From IMG/VR virus record IMGVR_UViG_3300028030_000022, positions 1 through 44,873 of that record: 44,873 nucleotides of DNA. One strand, 5' to 3'. Below the pieces are notes generated by a model that was not told the DNA's origin, made no database searches, and was given only the letters and a program-made list of their open reading frames with translations. The position numbers and the translations under genes were made by a program. The DNA is from a virus. Positions 14,280-24,526 of the stretch are shown here, in pieces (the first letter of the stretch is position 1; every line of letters starts with the position of its first letter).

Positions 14280-14952
14280 GTTAAAGTATGGTACAGGCTC
14301 TCTGTACCGCACCCCTATTTGGGTAAAGCTAGACGACGCTTATATCAAACTTAAACCGCTATCCCACAAAGAACTTCATACAATTAATGAAGAGTCTTAC
14401 CTTACACAAATTTCCACATCCCCTATGCTATTAACAAAACGTGAACTCTTAAAAGATGCTATTGTTGGTACGCAAAATATTCACGGTTTCCCTAACTACA
14501 CAATTCTCGTTAATCAACTTTGTGCAGCAGATGTTGACTACCTTTATGATAAGGTTATGGAGATAAGCAAAGTTACAGAAGAACAAGTACATAATTTACG
14601 TGACGCGATTGATTTACAGTTCAATGCAGAGTACTCTGATGAAACGTGGAACTGCTCAGTGTGCCAGGAACGTAAGCTGGACAAAAGTAGAGGTTGTGGC
14701 TTTTTACCAGAAGACAAACGTGACTCAGCACCATTCTTACCACGAGTTAATGGTAAACGCCCAACGGTCTGTCCAATATCTACTGTGGATAACTATATAA
14801 TATCACAAGCAACTATGGCTTACATGATTTTCGACTCTGGTGCTTTGCCTGAGTCAGGCGGACTTGGTGAGCAGACTGACTGGTTTATCCAAGCGGCTAT
14901 GTTATACTCCCGTAAAGTAAAAGAACAACAAAATACGAAACAAGAAGAATAA
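14272..14952 (+). CDS. probable second tail assembly chaperone with four-Cys segment, 226 aa
   Basis: The ATG at 14272 (protein begins MSKLKYGTGS) overlaps the previous stop but has no ribosome site, so translation depends on coupling or on frameshifting from the upstream frame; the open frame reaches back to a GTG at 14215. Residues about 137-165 contain four Cys (NCSVCQERK ... GCGF ... VCPIST), a possible zinc site. The C-terminal part is helical and ends in a polar Gln/Glu-rich tail. Its position before the tape measure fits the T-like member of a chaperone pair; no canonical slippery heptamer is found. Confidence 0.5.
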   Translation: MSKLKYGTGSLYRTPIWVKLDDAYIKLKPLSHKELHTINEESYLTQISTSPMLLTKRELLKDAIVGTQNIHGFPNYTILVNQLCAADVDYLYDKVMEISKVTEEQVHNLRDAIDLQFNAEYSDETWNCSVCQERKLDKSRGCGFLPEDKRDSAPFLPRVNGKRPTVCPISTVDNYIISQATMAYMIFDSGALPESGGLGEQTDWFIQAAMLYSRKVKEQQNTKQEE

Positions 14953-14961
14953 GGACTCACT

Positions 14962-17900
14962 ATGGCGATTAATGCTGAAGATAATATTGAACTACTCATA
15001 CAACCAGTTGTGGATAAAACAACACTAGCAAACGTCTCTAAACAACTATCAGGACTCCTAGAGAAGCAAAAGAAACTTGAGAAGGAAATTCTTGAGGTAG
15101 AGAAAGAACGTGCAACTGGTATGAAGAAGTCTGGCCGCTACCTTACAGGTATGCGCGAAGAGCTTGCTAAAATATCTGAGCAGTATCGTCGTCAGGTGAT
15201 GTATGCTAACCAATTACAACAAGCCGCTTCTAAGTCTTTATCCCTCACAGACCGTTTAACAGGTATGCAGGGACAACGCTTAAAGATGAGTGCAGCGACT
15301 GCTAACGAACAAGCTAGAGTTAACGCTCTACTTAATAAGCAACTAGAGCAATTTACAAAAGTTACAGCAAGCCAGAAGGCTTCATTAAGTAACATAAATA
15401 AAGAGTATTCTACTAACGAACGTAAAGTTGCACAGTATAAACAGCTCGTTAAAGAGATGAAACAAGAAGAAGTTATCTCTAATAGTATAACGAAAGCGGA
15501 CACTGCTGGGTATAAGGCACTTCAAAAGAAGGCTGCAGCGATACGTGAAGCGGTTCGTGCAAGTAAGCAACAATACACGAATGGAAAACTCTTTGAAATG
15601 CGTGACTCTTCTGTAGAAAGTTATGCGACTTCTAAGCACTTTGATCCAAATGAGTTCTCTGTTCGTAAGCGTTTATATGACCTTCAGCAGAAAGAGATGG
15701 AGCAAAGTGTTAAGCAAGCTGCTATAAATAAGTGTAGACAGATTACTAGAAAGGCGTTAAACGCTATCGTTGAGAAATCAATTAATACTACCAATAGGCT
15801 AGTACGAATGGCGTACCACGCTAATACAGCTGAGAATAAACGAGCCCTTACTGAGGAGAAGCTACGTTTAGCGACACTCAGAAAATTAGCTGTAAACCAA
15901 AAAGACTACAACCAAGCTAGACTGCTTACAACAGAAATTAAACGAGTGAACGCAGCACTCGAACAGCAAATCTCATTACAGAGTAAAGCAACAAAAGTGC
16001 CTAACAAGAAACCATCTGGCAAGGCTGGAGTGACAGAAACGTCTAATGGTACTGCTGGCTTTTATGATACGATGTTCGGCGATGCTGGTACATCGTTCGG
16101 CCATAAGATAGCTACTACAGCACAATACGCAGCTGCTGGAACAGCTTTATACAAGTTAGCTGAAGCATTTAGTGAAGCAGGTCGTGCAGCGTTAGCATTT
16201 GACGCAATTCAGTATAAAATACAGTTCGTACTTGGTGCGTCGAAAACTCAAGCGAAAGGCTTAGCGGAATCATTTCAAAACCTAGCTGAAACGTACGGTA
16301 GTAGTATTGACGAAGTAAATAGTGTAGCACTAGCGCTTGGGCGTGCTGGTATAGCTAACGATAAGCTTGCTGCAAGCACTAAAGAGGTTATTCGCCTCTC
16401 TATGATTACGGGGGATTCCCTTGACGATACGACAAACGTTGTTGTCTCATTTGACCAAGTATTTGGTAAAGCCTTCAAGTCAACAGCAAACTTAGCAGAT
16501 GCTTTAGCTTGGACAGCGAATGCTTCAAGACTATCTACACAAGATCTTGGGACGCTATCGAACTACGCCCTATCAGCAGCTAAAACTACAGGAATGACAG
16601 CAGAGTCTGTTTTGGCACTCTCGGCGGCATTTTCTAATGCTGGTGTAAACGCTAGTACAATCGGTACGCAGATTCGTAAGCTTAGTAATATGATGAAGCA
16701 AAGTACAACGGGCGTTAAAAACTTCTTTCAAACGATGGGTACATCACAGGGTGAGTTACTTAACGAGTTCCAAAATGGGAATGCTACAGATGCCTTTAAG
16801 CAGTTTGTTAACGACATTTCAAATATGACGCAGACACAGTACAACCTTGCAACGTCTGGTTTGAACATCCTTGAGCGTGACGCTATTGATAAGATTAGAA
16901 CAACCAATAAAGAAATCCTTAGTAGTCTTGATACTCTAAATAGTAAGGCTATAGACGGCACTACAGAAGCAGCGGATAAAATAGCACTGAACTATGAACA
17001 AACGATTGCTCGTGTTAAGAATGCATTTCTAAGTTTCTCTGCACGTAAGATTACAGGTGGCTTAGATGCTATGTTTGGCGGTCGTACTAAGAAGGACATT
17101 GACAACTTTATAGATAGTCTTGGAAAACTTGGGCATATGATTGGAGTAGCCACAGCAGCATTTGCGGCATACAAACTTACTATTAAAGCGTCTTCAGTAG
17201 CGACAAGTACCTTTAGTACTACTATTGCTTTAACAGAAGGCAAGGTTATTAGCCTAACCCGTGCAATGCGTATTATGAACGTTGTGCTTAAAAAGAATCC
17301 AGCAATGCTTGCTGCTACAGCAATGGCAGCTCTTGGTGCAGCAGCATATGAGTCTTACAGCATTATGTCAGACATTGAGGCTAAACGAGAAGAGTTATTA
17401 CAAAAAGCAGTGGCAAACTACAACAAGCTTGAAAAAGCTGCTGAGGCTGCGAATAAAGCAATGTATGGGGATGTGCAATCTGCAGCTGAAACATATACTC
17501 GTAAGGTTGACTTTACAACAAACGCTATCCGTAACTTAGAACTTGCACTTAAAGCTGCGCAAGAGGCTGGAAATAAGCCAGCGGCAGATACATACCAAAA
17601 GTCCCTAGATAAGATGCGTACTAATTTAGCGCTACTCCAGTCGCAACTAGATGGTGTCAGGTCAGCGATGACTAAGACAAATGTGAAAAACTTTGCGTTC
17701 GTTGATCGTTCTCAACTAGATACAGTTAGGGCAATCCAGGATACGATTAGTAAAATGGTAGGGGATAAGCAACTTAACGCGAATAAGCAACAAGTCACTT
17801 ACATTGATACGCTAATAAAGAAGCAACGGGAATATATAAAAGACAACCAAAAAGTATCGTTTGACGGTGTTGGTGTTAAGGATGCTGCAAACTCTTTAGT

Positions 17901-19137
17901 TAATCTTTACAAGATAAAAGCTGAGACAGAGCATGACCCTGAACTTACTAAGTACGAGAAAGGTAAGAAACTCGCAATAATACAAGACCAGATTACAGCA
18001 TACTCTGCTTTACTTGAACTTGAGGGTGATCGTAATGCGGCGCTCCAAAAGCAAATTATAACAGAGAATAAACTTCGTGATAGTAAACTTAAAACGCTAG
18101 AGGTTCAGGATAAAGCACAAGCGAGTATGGAGTCCGTAGGGCAGAGGGAATCTGCTATTCATGTGGCTAATCTTGCTGCTCTCGCTAAGCAGTACGACTA
18201 TATTAACGAGATTGTTGATAGTAAGGATAAGCAGCTTCGCTTAGACGCGTTAACTCAGCAAATGGCAAAAGAGTCCGTAGCGTACACAAAAGCAAAGAGT
18301 AAAGAGGAACGTAAAGATTTACTTGATAAGTATAAGTTACAATACACGTTAGCAGAGTTGGACACACAAAGAAACAACGCGTTCCAAACTAAACGGTCCC
18401 AACATGCAGAGACTATCAACTTCCTTATGCAACAGCTTAAAGCTACTGAACAAATAAAAAATCTAGAGGACCGTAAAGCGGAACAGGATAGGTTGAATAT
18501 CGCAATCCGTAAGGAGCTTGTAGCAGATCAGCAAGACTACGAGAAACGTGGTTATTTGGAAATTGAAAACATCTTAAACCATATCACAGCGTCTTTAGAA
18601 TCAGGGTTTGAGAACTTTTTAGACTACGCTAGCCAAGACTTCTTAAACTTTCAGAAGTTAGCGTCACAAGTTCTTCATGATATTTATATGCAAATGGTTA
18701 AAGTTACAGCAACACAACCGTTTACGGAGTCTTTACCAGGAGTATTTGGCGGTATCTTTGGAGGAGCAACAGTATCCGCTAAAGGTAACGTATTTAACAC
18801 TGAGGGACTTTCTGCGTATCGGAACACTATTGTGGATAAGCCTACAGCGTTTGCCTTCGCAACTGGGGGTATACCTAATTTAGGTATTATGGGGGAAAAG
18901 AATGGCGGTTCGCCAGAAGCTATCGTTCCGCTTACACGTACAGCTGATGGAGACTTAGGGGTTAAAACAACTGGTACACAGAACGTTAAGATTGAAATCA
19001 TAAATGAGTCTGGTCAGAAGATGCAGGTAAAAGATAGTAAGATACAAAAAGGAATGGACGGCATGATTATCTCTGTCGTCCTCGATGCGTTGGCTACTAA
19101 TAGGGGTGGCTTACGAACAGCAATAAGAGGACAATAA
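14962..19137 (+). CDS. tape measure protein, 1391 aa
   Basis: The protein sets tail length. The first 350 residues are charged coiled coil (for example LSGLLEKQKKLEKEILEVEK). Around 360-660 is a TP901-type tape-measure core with FDAIQYKIQFVLGASKTQAK, LALGRAGIANDKLAAST and ESVLALSAAFSNAGVNASTI. A hydrophobic segment follows near 720-800 (ATAAFAAYKLTIKASS; LAATAMAALGAAAYES), then further helices. At about 0.15 nm per residue a helix of this length corresponds to a tail near 200 nm. The next gene starts directly at the stop codon. Confidence 0.92.
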   Translation: MAINAEDNIELLIQPVVDKTTLANVSKQLSGLLEKQKKLEKEILEVEKERATGMKKSGRYLTGMREELAKISEQYRRQVMYANQLQQAASKSLSLTDRLTGMQGQRLKMSAATANEQARVNALLNKQLEQFTKVTASQKASLSNINKEYSTNERKVAQYKQLVKEMKQEEVISNSITKADTAGYKALQKKAAAIREAVRASKQQYTNGKLFEMRDSSVESYATSKHFDPNEFSVRKRLYDLQQKEMEQSVKQAAINKCRQITRKALNAIVEKSINTTNRLVRMAYHANTAENKRALTEEKLRLATLRKLAVNQKDYNQARLLTTEIKRVNAALEQQISLQSKATKVPNKKPSGKAGVTETSNGTAGFYDTMFGDAGTSFGHKIATTAQYAAAGTALYKLAEAFSEAGRAALAFDAIQYKIQFVLGASKTQAKGLAESFQNLAETYGSSIDEVNSVALALGRAGIANDKLAASTKEVIRLSMITGDSLDDTTNVVVSFDQVFGKAFKSTANLADALAWTANASRLSTQDLGTLSNYALSAAKTTGMTAESVLALSAAFSNAGVNASTIGTQIRKLSNMMKQSTTGVKNFFQTMGTSQGELLNEFQNGNATDAFKQFVNDISNMTQTQYNLATSGLNILERDAIDKIRTTNKEILSSLDTLNSKAIDGTTEAADKIALNYEQTIARVKNAFLSFSARKITGGLDAMFGGRTKKDIDNFIDSLGKLGHMIGVATAAFAAYKLTIKASSVATSTFSTTIALTEGKVISLTRAMRIMNVVLKKNPAMLAATAMAALGAAAYESYSIMSDIEAKREELLQKAVANYNKLEKAAEAANKAMYGDVQSAAETYTRKVDFTTNAIRNLELALKAAQEAGNKPAADTYQKSLDKMRTNLALLQSQLDGVRSAMTKTNVKNFAFVDRSQLDTVRAIQDTISKMVGDKQLNANKQQVTYIDTLIKKQREYIKDNQKVSFDGVGVKDAANSLVNLYKIKAETEHDPELTKYEKGKKLAIIQDQITAYSALLELEGDRNAALQKQIITENKLRDSKLKTLEVQDKAQASMESVGQRESAIHVANLAALAKQYDYINEIVDSKDKQLRLDALTQQMAKESVAYTKAKSKEERKDLLDKYKLQYTLAELDTQRNNAFQTKRSQHAETINFLMQQLKATEQIKNLEDRKAEQDRLNIAIRKELVADQQDYEKRGYLEIENILNHITASLESGFENFLDYASQDFLNFQKLASQVLHDIYMQMVKVTATQPFTESLPGVFGGIFGGATVSAKGNVFNTEGLSAYRNTIVDKPTAFAFATGGIPNLGIMGEKNGGSPEAIVPLTRTADGDLGVKTTGTQNVKIEIINESGQKMQVKDSKIQKGMDGMIISVVLDALATNRGGLRTAIRGQ

Positions 19138-19470
19138 ATGGAATATCCAACTACACCAATACCTAGTTTAGGCTCATCAACGGAGACGTATATCCCGTTG
19201 ATAAAGTCTGAGTCTGACGGTAACTACACAAAAGTTAGAAGAAGAACTACTAAAGCCCGTGAGAAGTTCTCATTAAAGTACAATAATATCTCGTTTGATG
19301 AATTTGATACTTTACGCAGTTTCTTCCTTGCAGCGCAGGGACAGTCGTTCACTTTTACAGAGCCTATGACAGGAGTTCAATACACGTGTATTATGTCTCA
19401 GGAGTCTCTGCCTAAAGACTACGCAACTACAAATACTGTAAGTACTTCAGTAGAACTTGAGGAAGTATAA
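19138..19470 (+). CDS. minor tail protein, lambda gpM-like, 110 aa
   Basis: Start abuts the tape-measure stop. The segment KVRRRTTKAREKFSLKYNNI followed by FDEFDTLRSFFLAAQGQSFT and FTEPMTG matches the pattern of distal tail (gpM/DUF2460-like) proteins, where a length-checking F...A.G..F.F.dp motif is conserved. In lambda, M sits between H and L, exactly as here. It would form the ring linking the tail tube to the tip complex. Confidence 0.8.
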   Translation: MEYPTTPIPSLGSSTETYIPLIKSESDGNYTKVRRRTTKAREKFSLKYNNISFDEFDTLRSFFLAAQGQSFTFTEPMTGVQYTCIMSQESLPKDYATTNTVSTSVELEEV

Positions 19471-20099
19471 TGCCTAGTAGTCAAACGATACACGATAAAA
19501 ATGCAATCGTTACTGCCGCAGTATTCCTCGTACTACTGGAGATAGACATCCCCGCTACGGATACTATACGCTTAGTAAACAACACTGAGGACATTACGTG
19601 GAACGGTAATGTATGGCAGCAGTTCCCTTTTGAGTTAGAGGATATTAACCAAGGTACTGATGGCTCTGTACCAACGTGGACAGTTAAAATTTCAAACGTA
19701 AATAGAGCTATTGAGCAGTACTTACACCGATACGATTTGTATTTAAAGCAAAACGGTATTGATGGAAATGAAATAACGTGTGTTATCCGCGTCGTAAATA
19801 GTAATGACTTAGGAAACCCTGAACCAATTACTGAACAGGAAGCGCTACTAAGTCAACCCTCCACAGATGCTACTTGGGCAACGTTTAGACTTAGTGCAAA
19901 GAGCCCGTATAATAGACAATTCCCGCCCCGTAAAATACTTAAAACATTTTGTGCTTGGCAGTTCAAAGGCGAAAAGTGTGGGTATAGCGGTACTGCAACG
20001 TATTGTGATAAGACACTTACAACGTGTCGCTTACTCGATAACTCCCCGCGATTTGGTGGCTTCCCTGGTGTAGCTGGTAGAGGACTCCTTCTTGTATAA
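19470..20099 (+). CDS. minor tail protein, lambda gpL-like, with four-Cys metal site, 209 aa
   Basis: The N-terminal half is a beta domain beginning around VFLVLLEIDIPATDTIRLVN. The C-terminal part has Cys161 (FCAWQFKG), Cys170 (EKCGYSGT), Cys179 (YCDKT) and Cys186 (TTCRLL), followed by NSPRFGGFPG. Lambda gpL has such conserved cysteines and is reported to hold an iron-sulfur cluster. The order M-L-K-I/J is preserved. The ATG overlaps the M-like gene's stop codon by one base, and its own 3' end overlaps the next gene by eight bases. Confidence 0.85.
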   Translation: MPSSQTIHDKNAIVTAAVFLVLLEIDIPATDTIRLVNNTEDITWNGNVWQQFPFELEDINQGTDGSVPTWTVKISNVNRAIEQYLHRYDLYLKQNGIDGNEITCVIRVVNSNDLGNPEPITEQEALLSQPSTDATWATFRLSAKSPYNRQFPPRKILKTFCAWQFKGEKCGYSGTATYCDKTLTTCRLLDNSPRFGGFPGVAGRGLLLV

Positions 20100-20487
20100 C
20101 TACATAGGAATTCCTTTTAAGAATCGTGGGGATAGTGTTACAGGGACTGACTGCTACGGCTTAGTACGTTTAGTATATAAAGAGAAATTAGGTATTACAT
20201 TACATAAAGCAACGTCTAGTGCTTTCGCTTCACGTAACATTGAGACAGAGTTCTTAGCGGAAACGTCTAGTAGTTGGTTAAAGGTTCCTGAATTAGAGCC
20301 GTTTGACGTTATCGCTATGGCACACGATTCACGACACCCAGAGGTAATTCAACACTTTGGTATTTACCTTGGTGATGGGAAGATGCTACATACCTTAAAG
20401 CAGATAGGTTCACATATCGTTAAGATTGACGAGTACAAACATTACATAAAAGGATACTACAGATATGGCAAGGCTACTAACATATAA
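20092..20487 (+). CDS. tail tip NlpC/P60 peptidase, lambda gpK-like, 131 aa
   Basis: The start is a TTG at 20092 with GAGGA upstream, overlapping the L-like gene by eight bases. Cys21 in GTDCYGLVRLVY is the catalytic Cys of NlpC/P60 peptidases; His88 in IQHFGIYLGDG and His100 in KMLHT complete the expected triad region. Lambda gpK has an additional N-terminal Mov34-like domain that is missing here, so this is the peptidase half only. It would cut peptidoglycan cross-links during tip assembly or DNA entry. Confidence 0.85.
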   Translation: MYNYIGIPFKNRGDSVTGTDCYGLVRLVYKEKLGITLHKATSSAFASRNIETEFLAETSSSWLKVPELEPFDVIAMAHDSRHPEVIQHFGIYLGDGKMLHTLKQIGSHIVKIDEYKHYIKGYYRYGKATNI

Positions 20488-23400
20488 CAACATTTTAGAC
20501 CCGCTAAACAGAACTACAAAAGAAGTATCTGCCCGCACGTCTGTAGAACTCCTAGAGCAGCTAGATATTGATACTGAGCTGTATGAGGTAACTATCGCAC
20601 GTAACCAAGTTATTCAGACGGAGCCGTTTGACATTGGTGAAACAGATATTATAGCGATCTCTTTGACTCCGCTCGGAGGGGATAGCGAAGGTACGAAAGG
20701 AGTTATCACAGCAGTCGCTATGATAGCAGTTGTAGTTGCGGCTCCTTATATGTCTGGCGCTATCCTCGGAGGTATGGTTAACGGTGGGCTGATGTCTGCT
20801 AGTTTTGCTGGTACGTATGGCGCACTTATGGATAGTGCTTTACAGATTGGTATTATGTACGCTGGTGGTAACTTAGTTAATACGCTAGTTGGAAAGCCTC
20901 CACAGAGTTTTGACACAGACCTTTTGAATAACTTAAACGATAGTCCAACGTATTCTTGGAACGTACTGACTAACCAGATTAAAGAGGGTGACCCTGTCCC
21001 TGTTATTTATGGGAAAATGAGAGTCGCTCCACCACAGGTATCGCAGTATATTGAAACAGTTGACGATAAGCAGTACTTAAATATCCTTTATGCAGTTGCT
21101 GATGGAGAAACTGATATTGACACGTCAACAATAGAGATTAACGGGTCACCTTTAAGTAACTATTCTGACGTAGGTATTTATACACGCCCAGGTACGAATA
21201 AACAAAGTATCATTGGGATATTTGATGACGTAACATCAGACGCTCCTGTTAACCGACTAATTAATGATGATGCTGAAACTTGGGTCTACGCACAAACTAC
21301 AGGTAATACAGTTAGTGGTTTAAGTGTTGGACTCGTGGCGCCTAATGGTATTTGGGCCATAGATGGGAGCGGTAACCTTGTTAACAACACTGTAAAAGTA
21401 CAGGTAGAGTATGAGTACGAAGGTCAGTGGATCCCGTTAGGACGTACCACAGTTATTGATGAAGATAACGTAAAGGGTTACTGGGTAAAAGTTGGCCGTA
21501 AAACATACTTAAAGTTTACCGATATTAATGACGCTATGTGGTGTGTTTGGTACGGTACAAGTAAGTGGTCTGATGTCTTCTACGACGATATTACACTAGG
21601 TAATGGACTAACAGAGATAGCAGAGAGGCTACCTCAAAATTGTGTACCTCACCATGAGAAGAAGTACTTTGACGAGTACGCTAGCGTACATAAACCTCGG
21701 TACGCCGATTGGTATACAGAGTGTGGTACAATGATTGTAGATTACGCTACAATTACTTCAAATGAACGTTCAGCGCTTCGTAAGTCATTCTCTGTAAAGG
21801 GTCTTCCAGCAGGGCAATATAACACACGCGTAAAGTTCTTAGAAGTTCCCCCAAGTGGTTCGTTGTACAGTAGTATATTAACGTATGAGTACTTACAAGA
21901 AACTATTACAGATGACTTTACATATCCTAATACGGCATTACTAGGGGTCAGGATTTTAGCAACGGACCAACTTAGTGGTTCAGCACCTCGTATAACGGTT
22001 GTTGCAAGTAACGACATAAGCAATCCGTCTGACGTTTGTATTGATATCCTAGAACGAAGCGGTCAAACATTATCTACAACTGAGCTCCAACAATTCTCTG
22101 AATGGGGAGACTACTGTAACGCTGAAGGGTACACGTGTAACTTATACGTAGATAAACACTACACAGTACGCCAAGTACTTAATATGGTCGGAACCCTTGG
22201 ACGAGGAAATGTTTTACAGTTTGGTAGTAAGTGGGGTGTAGTAATTGATAAACCTAACCTCTTACCTGTTCAAGGTTTTCTTTTCACTATGGGTAATATC
22301 GCAAAGGACAGCTTTACTGAAAGCTTTTTACCTTTGCAAGACAGAGCAAATAAGTTAAGTATTACCTACTATGACGAGACCGTTAATTGGGCTCCTCAAA
22401 TCTTAGAAGTTTCATCTGAGTCTTACGAGACCTCACAACAGCTTAACGAGACTGCCATAAATTACGTCGGGTGTACGAATAAAGATATGGCTGTACGATA
22501 CGCTAAGTATACGCTTAATAGTAACCGTTACTTAACAATTACACAATCGTTTGAAGTTGATACCGAGGCTGTTGTATGTAGAGTTGGCGATATTGTAAAA
22601 GTGGCACATGACGTTCCTGGTATTGGGACAAGTGGTAGGATTGTTACTGCTGGAAACGGTACGGTAACTCTAGACCGTGAAGTAGAGATGGAAGCTGATA
22701 AACGGTACTTTATAGAAGTGCGTTACAGTGACACCGATGAAATCTTAGCTCTAGAGGTAGAGTACGCTAGAGGTACTACTGATACATTAACGCTACTCGA
22801 TATTCCTAGTGAGTACCCTACAAAGTATGACGTTTACTCTTTTGGTGAAGTAGATCTAGTAACGAAATTAATGCGTATTGTAACGATTACACAAACAATG
22901 GATCAACGAAGTAAGATTACTTGTATTGAGTACGTTGACTCAGTGTATGATGACTCACATGAAGTTCAACCTGAGAGCCTATCAAAGTTTAATATCACAG
23001 GATTATCTCTATCAGAGGACATCACGTACTCTGGAAGCACTGTAGTGTCTGCGATTAAAGCTTCTTGGCGTGGTTCAGCGTTATCTTATAAAGTCTACGT
23101 AGATGGTGACTTATATACAACGAGCCATGACTCAAGAGTAACAATCACAAATGTTAATGCTCCTGCAACTTACAACGTACGTGTTGAGGATACTTTTGGG
23201 AATGAGCAAGAAGCAAGTATTACGCTACTTGGCAGGTTTGCTCCACCTGAACCTCCAACGAACTTTACAGTCAAACAGTATGGGGACATATTACGTTTCC
23301 GTTGGGTGAAATCTATATCTAAAGATACTATAAAGTACGAGATACGTTCAGGTGTAACGTGGGACTCTGGATTCCAGCTTGGAACGGTTGGTAATGTTGA

Positions 23401-24283
23401 GACGTTCGAGTGGTCTCCTGATATGAATGAAACGTATCGCTTTATGATTAAGGCTATCGATGCCTCTGGTGTTACTTCAGAAGAGGACACATACGTTTAC
23501 TTTACAGTTACTGATATAGATAACTACAAGAACTTAATATACACGTATGACGGTCTTGACGTTGATACTCCTCCATGTGGTGTTACGACAGGACTATGGT
23601 TTATTCCAGGAAAAGGCTACGTGCCGTTTAGCTCAGTAACTTATGACGACCTTCAAGCTAGTGGCACAACGTATGACGATATACAAGGTTGGCATTACGC
23701 TGAAGAATCTACATTTGAAAGCTGCTCGATAGATACGTTTAAAGTAGGTGTAACTAAAATTAGAATGTTTGCTAAATACACAACTTTAGCTGTTGGTGCG
23801 ACGTATCAAACGTACCCTGACAGGACATATACGAGCTACCCAACGGCAACTTACCAGGAAATTCCAGCAGAAGCAGGGTTGCGCTTTTATTATGCTATCA
23901 GTGATGACGATATCACATATAGTACATGGACAGAGTACCTTGGGCTAGTGGATGAAAGCTTTAGATACATCAAGTTTAAGTACACGTTTGTAGGGGTTAA
24001 GGCCCATACAATCAGTACAATAAACGACTTTAAAGCGTTACTTGACGTTCCAGATATAGACCATACGTTGAACAATAGGTTAATAACGAATAGTGAAACG
24101 ATATCGTTTAGTGACTTAGGTCTATACTTTTACCAACCGCCACTCATATCACCAGTCAGTAAAGATAGTGGTATTATGGCAACGATAAAAGACATCACAA
24201 CAAGTGGCTTTACGATTGAGTCTTACGATACGTCTGTAGCACTTACAACAGGAACCTTTGACATTAGAATTCAAGGGTATTAA
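20465..24283 (+). CDS. tail tip host-specificity protein, fused gpI/gpJ-like, 1272 aa
   Basis: Residues 1-145 resemble lambda gpI: a short polar start, then hydrophobic stretches (ITAVAMIAVVVAAPYM at 81-96 and MSGAILGGMVNGGL near 96-109). From about 155 the J-type core begins with SPTYSWNVLTNQIKEGDPVP followed by VIYGKMRV. Two fibronectin-III-like domains lie near 840-1010 (SYKVYVDGDLYTTS and PPEPPTNFTVKQYG ... YRFMIKAIDASGVTSEE). The C-terminal 260 residues are probably the exposed receptor-proximal part. In lambda I and J are separate genes; here one frame covers both. It overlaps the NlpC gene by 23 bases. Confidence 0.88.
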   Translation: MARLLTYNNILDPLNRTTKEVSARTSVELLEQLDIDTELYEVTIARNQVIQTEPFDIGETDIIAISLTPLGGDSEGTKGVITAVAMIAVVVAAPYMSGAILGGMVNGGLMSASFAGTYGALMDSALQIGIMYAGGNLVNTLVGKPPQSFDTDLLNNLNDSPTYSWNVLTNQIKEGDPVPVIYGKMRVAPPQVSQYIETVDDKQYLNILYAVADGETDIDTSTIEINGSPLSNYSDVGIYTRPGTNKQSIIGIFDDVTSDAPVNRLINDDAETWVYAQTTGNTVSGLSVGLVAPNGIWAIDGSGNLVNNTVKVQVEYEYEGQWIPLGRTTVIDEDNVKGYWVKVGRKTYLKFTDINDAMWCVWYGTSKWSDVFYDDITLGNGLTEIAERLPQNCVPHHEKKYFDEYASVHKPRYADWYTECGTMIVDYATITSNERSALRKSFSVKGLPAGQYNTRVKFLEVPPSGSLYSSILTYEYLQETITDDFTYPNTALLGVRILATDQLSGSAPRITVVASNDISNPSDVCIDILERSGQTLSTTELQQFSEWGDYCNAEGYTCNLYVDKHYTVRQVLNMVGTLGRGNVLQFGSKWGVVIDKPNLLPVQGFLFTMGNIAKDSFTESFLPLQDRANKLSITYYDETVNWAPQILEVSSESYETSQQLNETAINYVGCTNKDMAVRYAKYTLNSNRYLTITQSFEVDTEAVVCRVGDIVKVAHDVPGIGTSGRIVTAGNGTVTLDREVEMEADKRYFIEVRYSDTDEILALEVEYARGTTDTLTLLDIPSEYPTKYDVYSFGEVDLVTKLMRIVTITQTMDQRSKITCIEYVDSVYDDSHEVQPESLSKFNITGLSLSEDITYSGSTVVSAIKASWRGSALSYKVYVDGDLYTTSHDSRVTITNVNAPATYNVRVEDTFGNEQEASITLLGRFAPPEPPTNFTVKQYGDILRFRWVKSISKDTIKYEIRSGVTWDSGFQLGTVGNVETFEWSPDMNETYRFMIKAIDASGVTSEEDTYVYFTVTDIDNYKNLIYTYDGLDVDTPPCGVTTGLWFIPGKGYVPFSSVTYDDLQASGTTYDDIQGWHYAEESTFESCSIDTFKVGVTKIRMFAKYTTLAVGATYQTYPDRTYTSYPTATYQEIPAEAGLRFYYAISDDDITYSTWTEYLGLVDESFRYIKFKYTFVGVKAHTISTINDFKALLDVPDIDHTLNNRLITNSETISFSDLGLYFYQPPLISPVSKDSGIMATIKDITTSGFTIESYDTSVALTTGTFDIRIQGY

Positions 24284-24307
24284 ACTTTACTTTTAGAGGA
24301 TAACAAC

Positions 24308-24523
24308 ATGATTACAATTACAAGAGGTGTGGAGGAAGCTTTCACACCAACAACAGATACACTTTTATGTGCGAATAAGGTTGGTGTTATTCAATACCAA
24401 ACAGATAACACTGAACCTGAGTGGGGCATCCTCCGTAAAGGGGAGAAGTTAAACGTCCCTGCTGGAGTTACGATGTACTTTAAAGCAGCACAAGACACAA
24501 CGTTAGCTGAAATAAAGTTATAA
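24308..24523 (+). CDS. hypothetical tail-region protein, 71 aa
   Basis: GAGGA precedes the ATG by eight bases. The protein is beta-rich (ITITRGVEEAFTPTT; VGVIQYQTDN; LNVPAGVTMYFKAAQDTT) and reads like a single small beta-sandwich, similar in feel to small adaptor or tip-capping proteins. It follows the J-like gene and precedes the fibre region. I do not recognise the family. Confidence 0.65.
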   Translation: MITITRGVEEAFTPTTDTLLCANKVGVIQYQTDNTEPEWGILRKGEKLNVPAGVTMYFKAAQDTTLAEIKL

Positions 24524-24526
24524 GTT

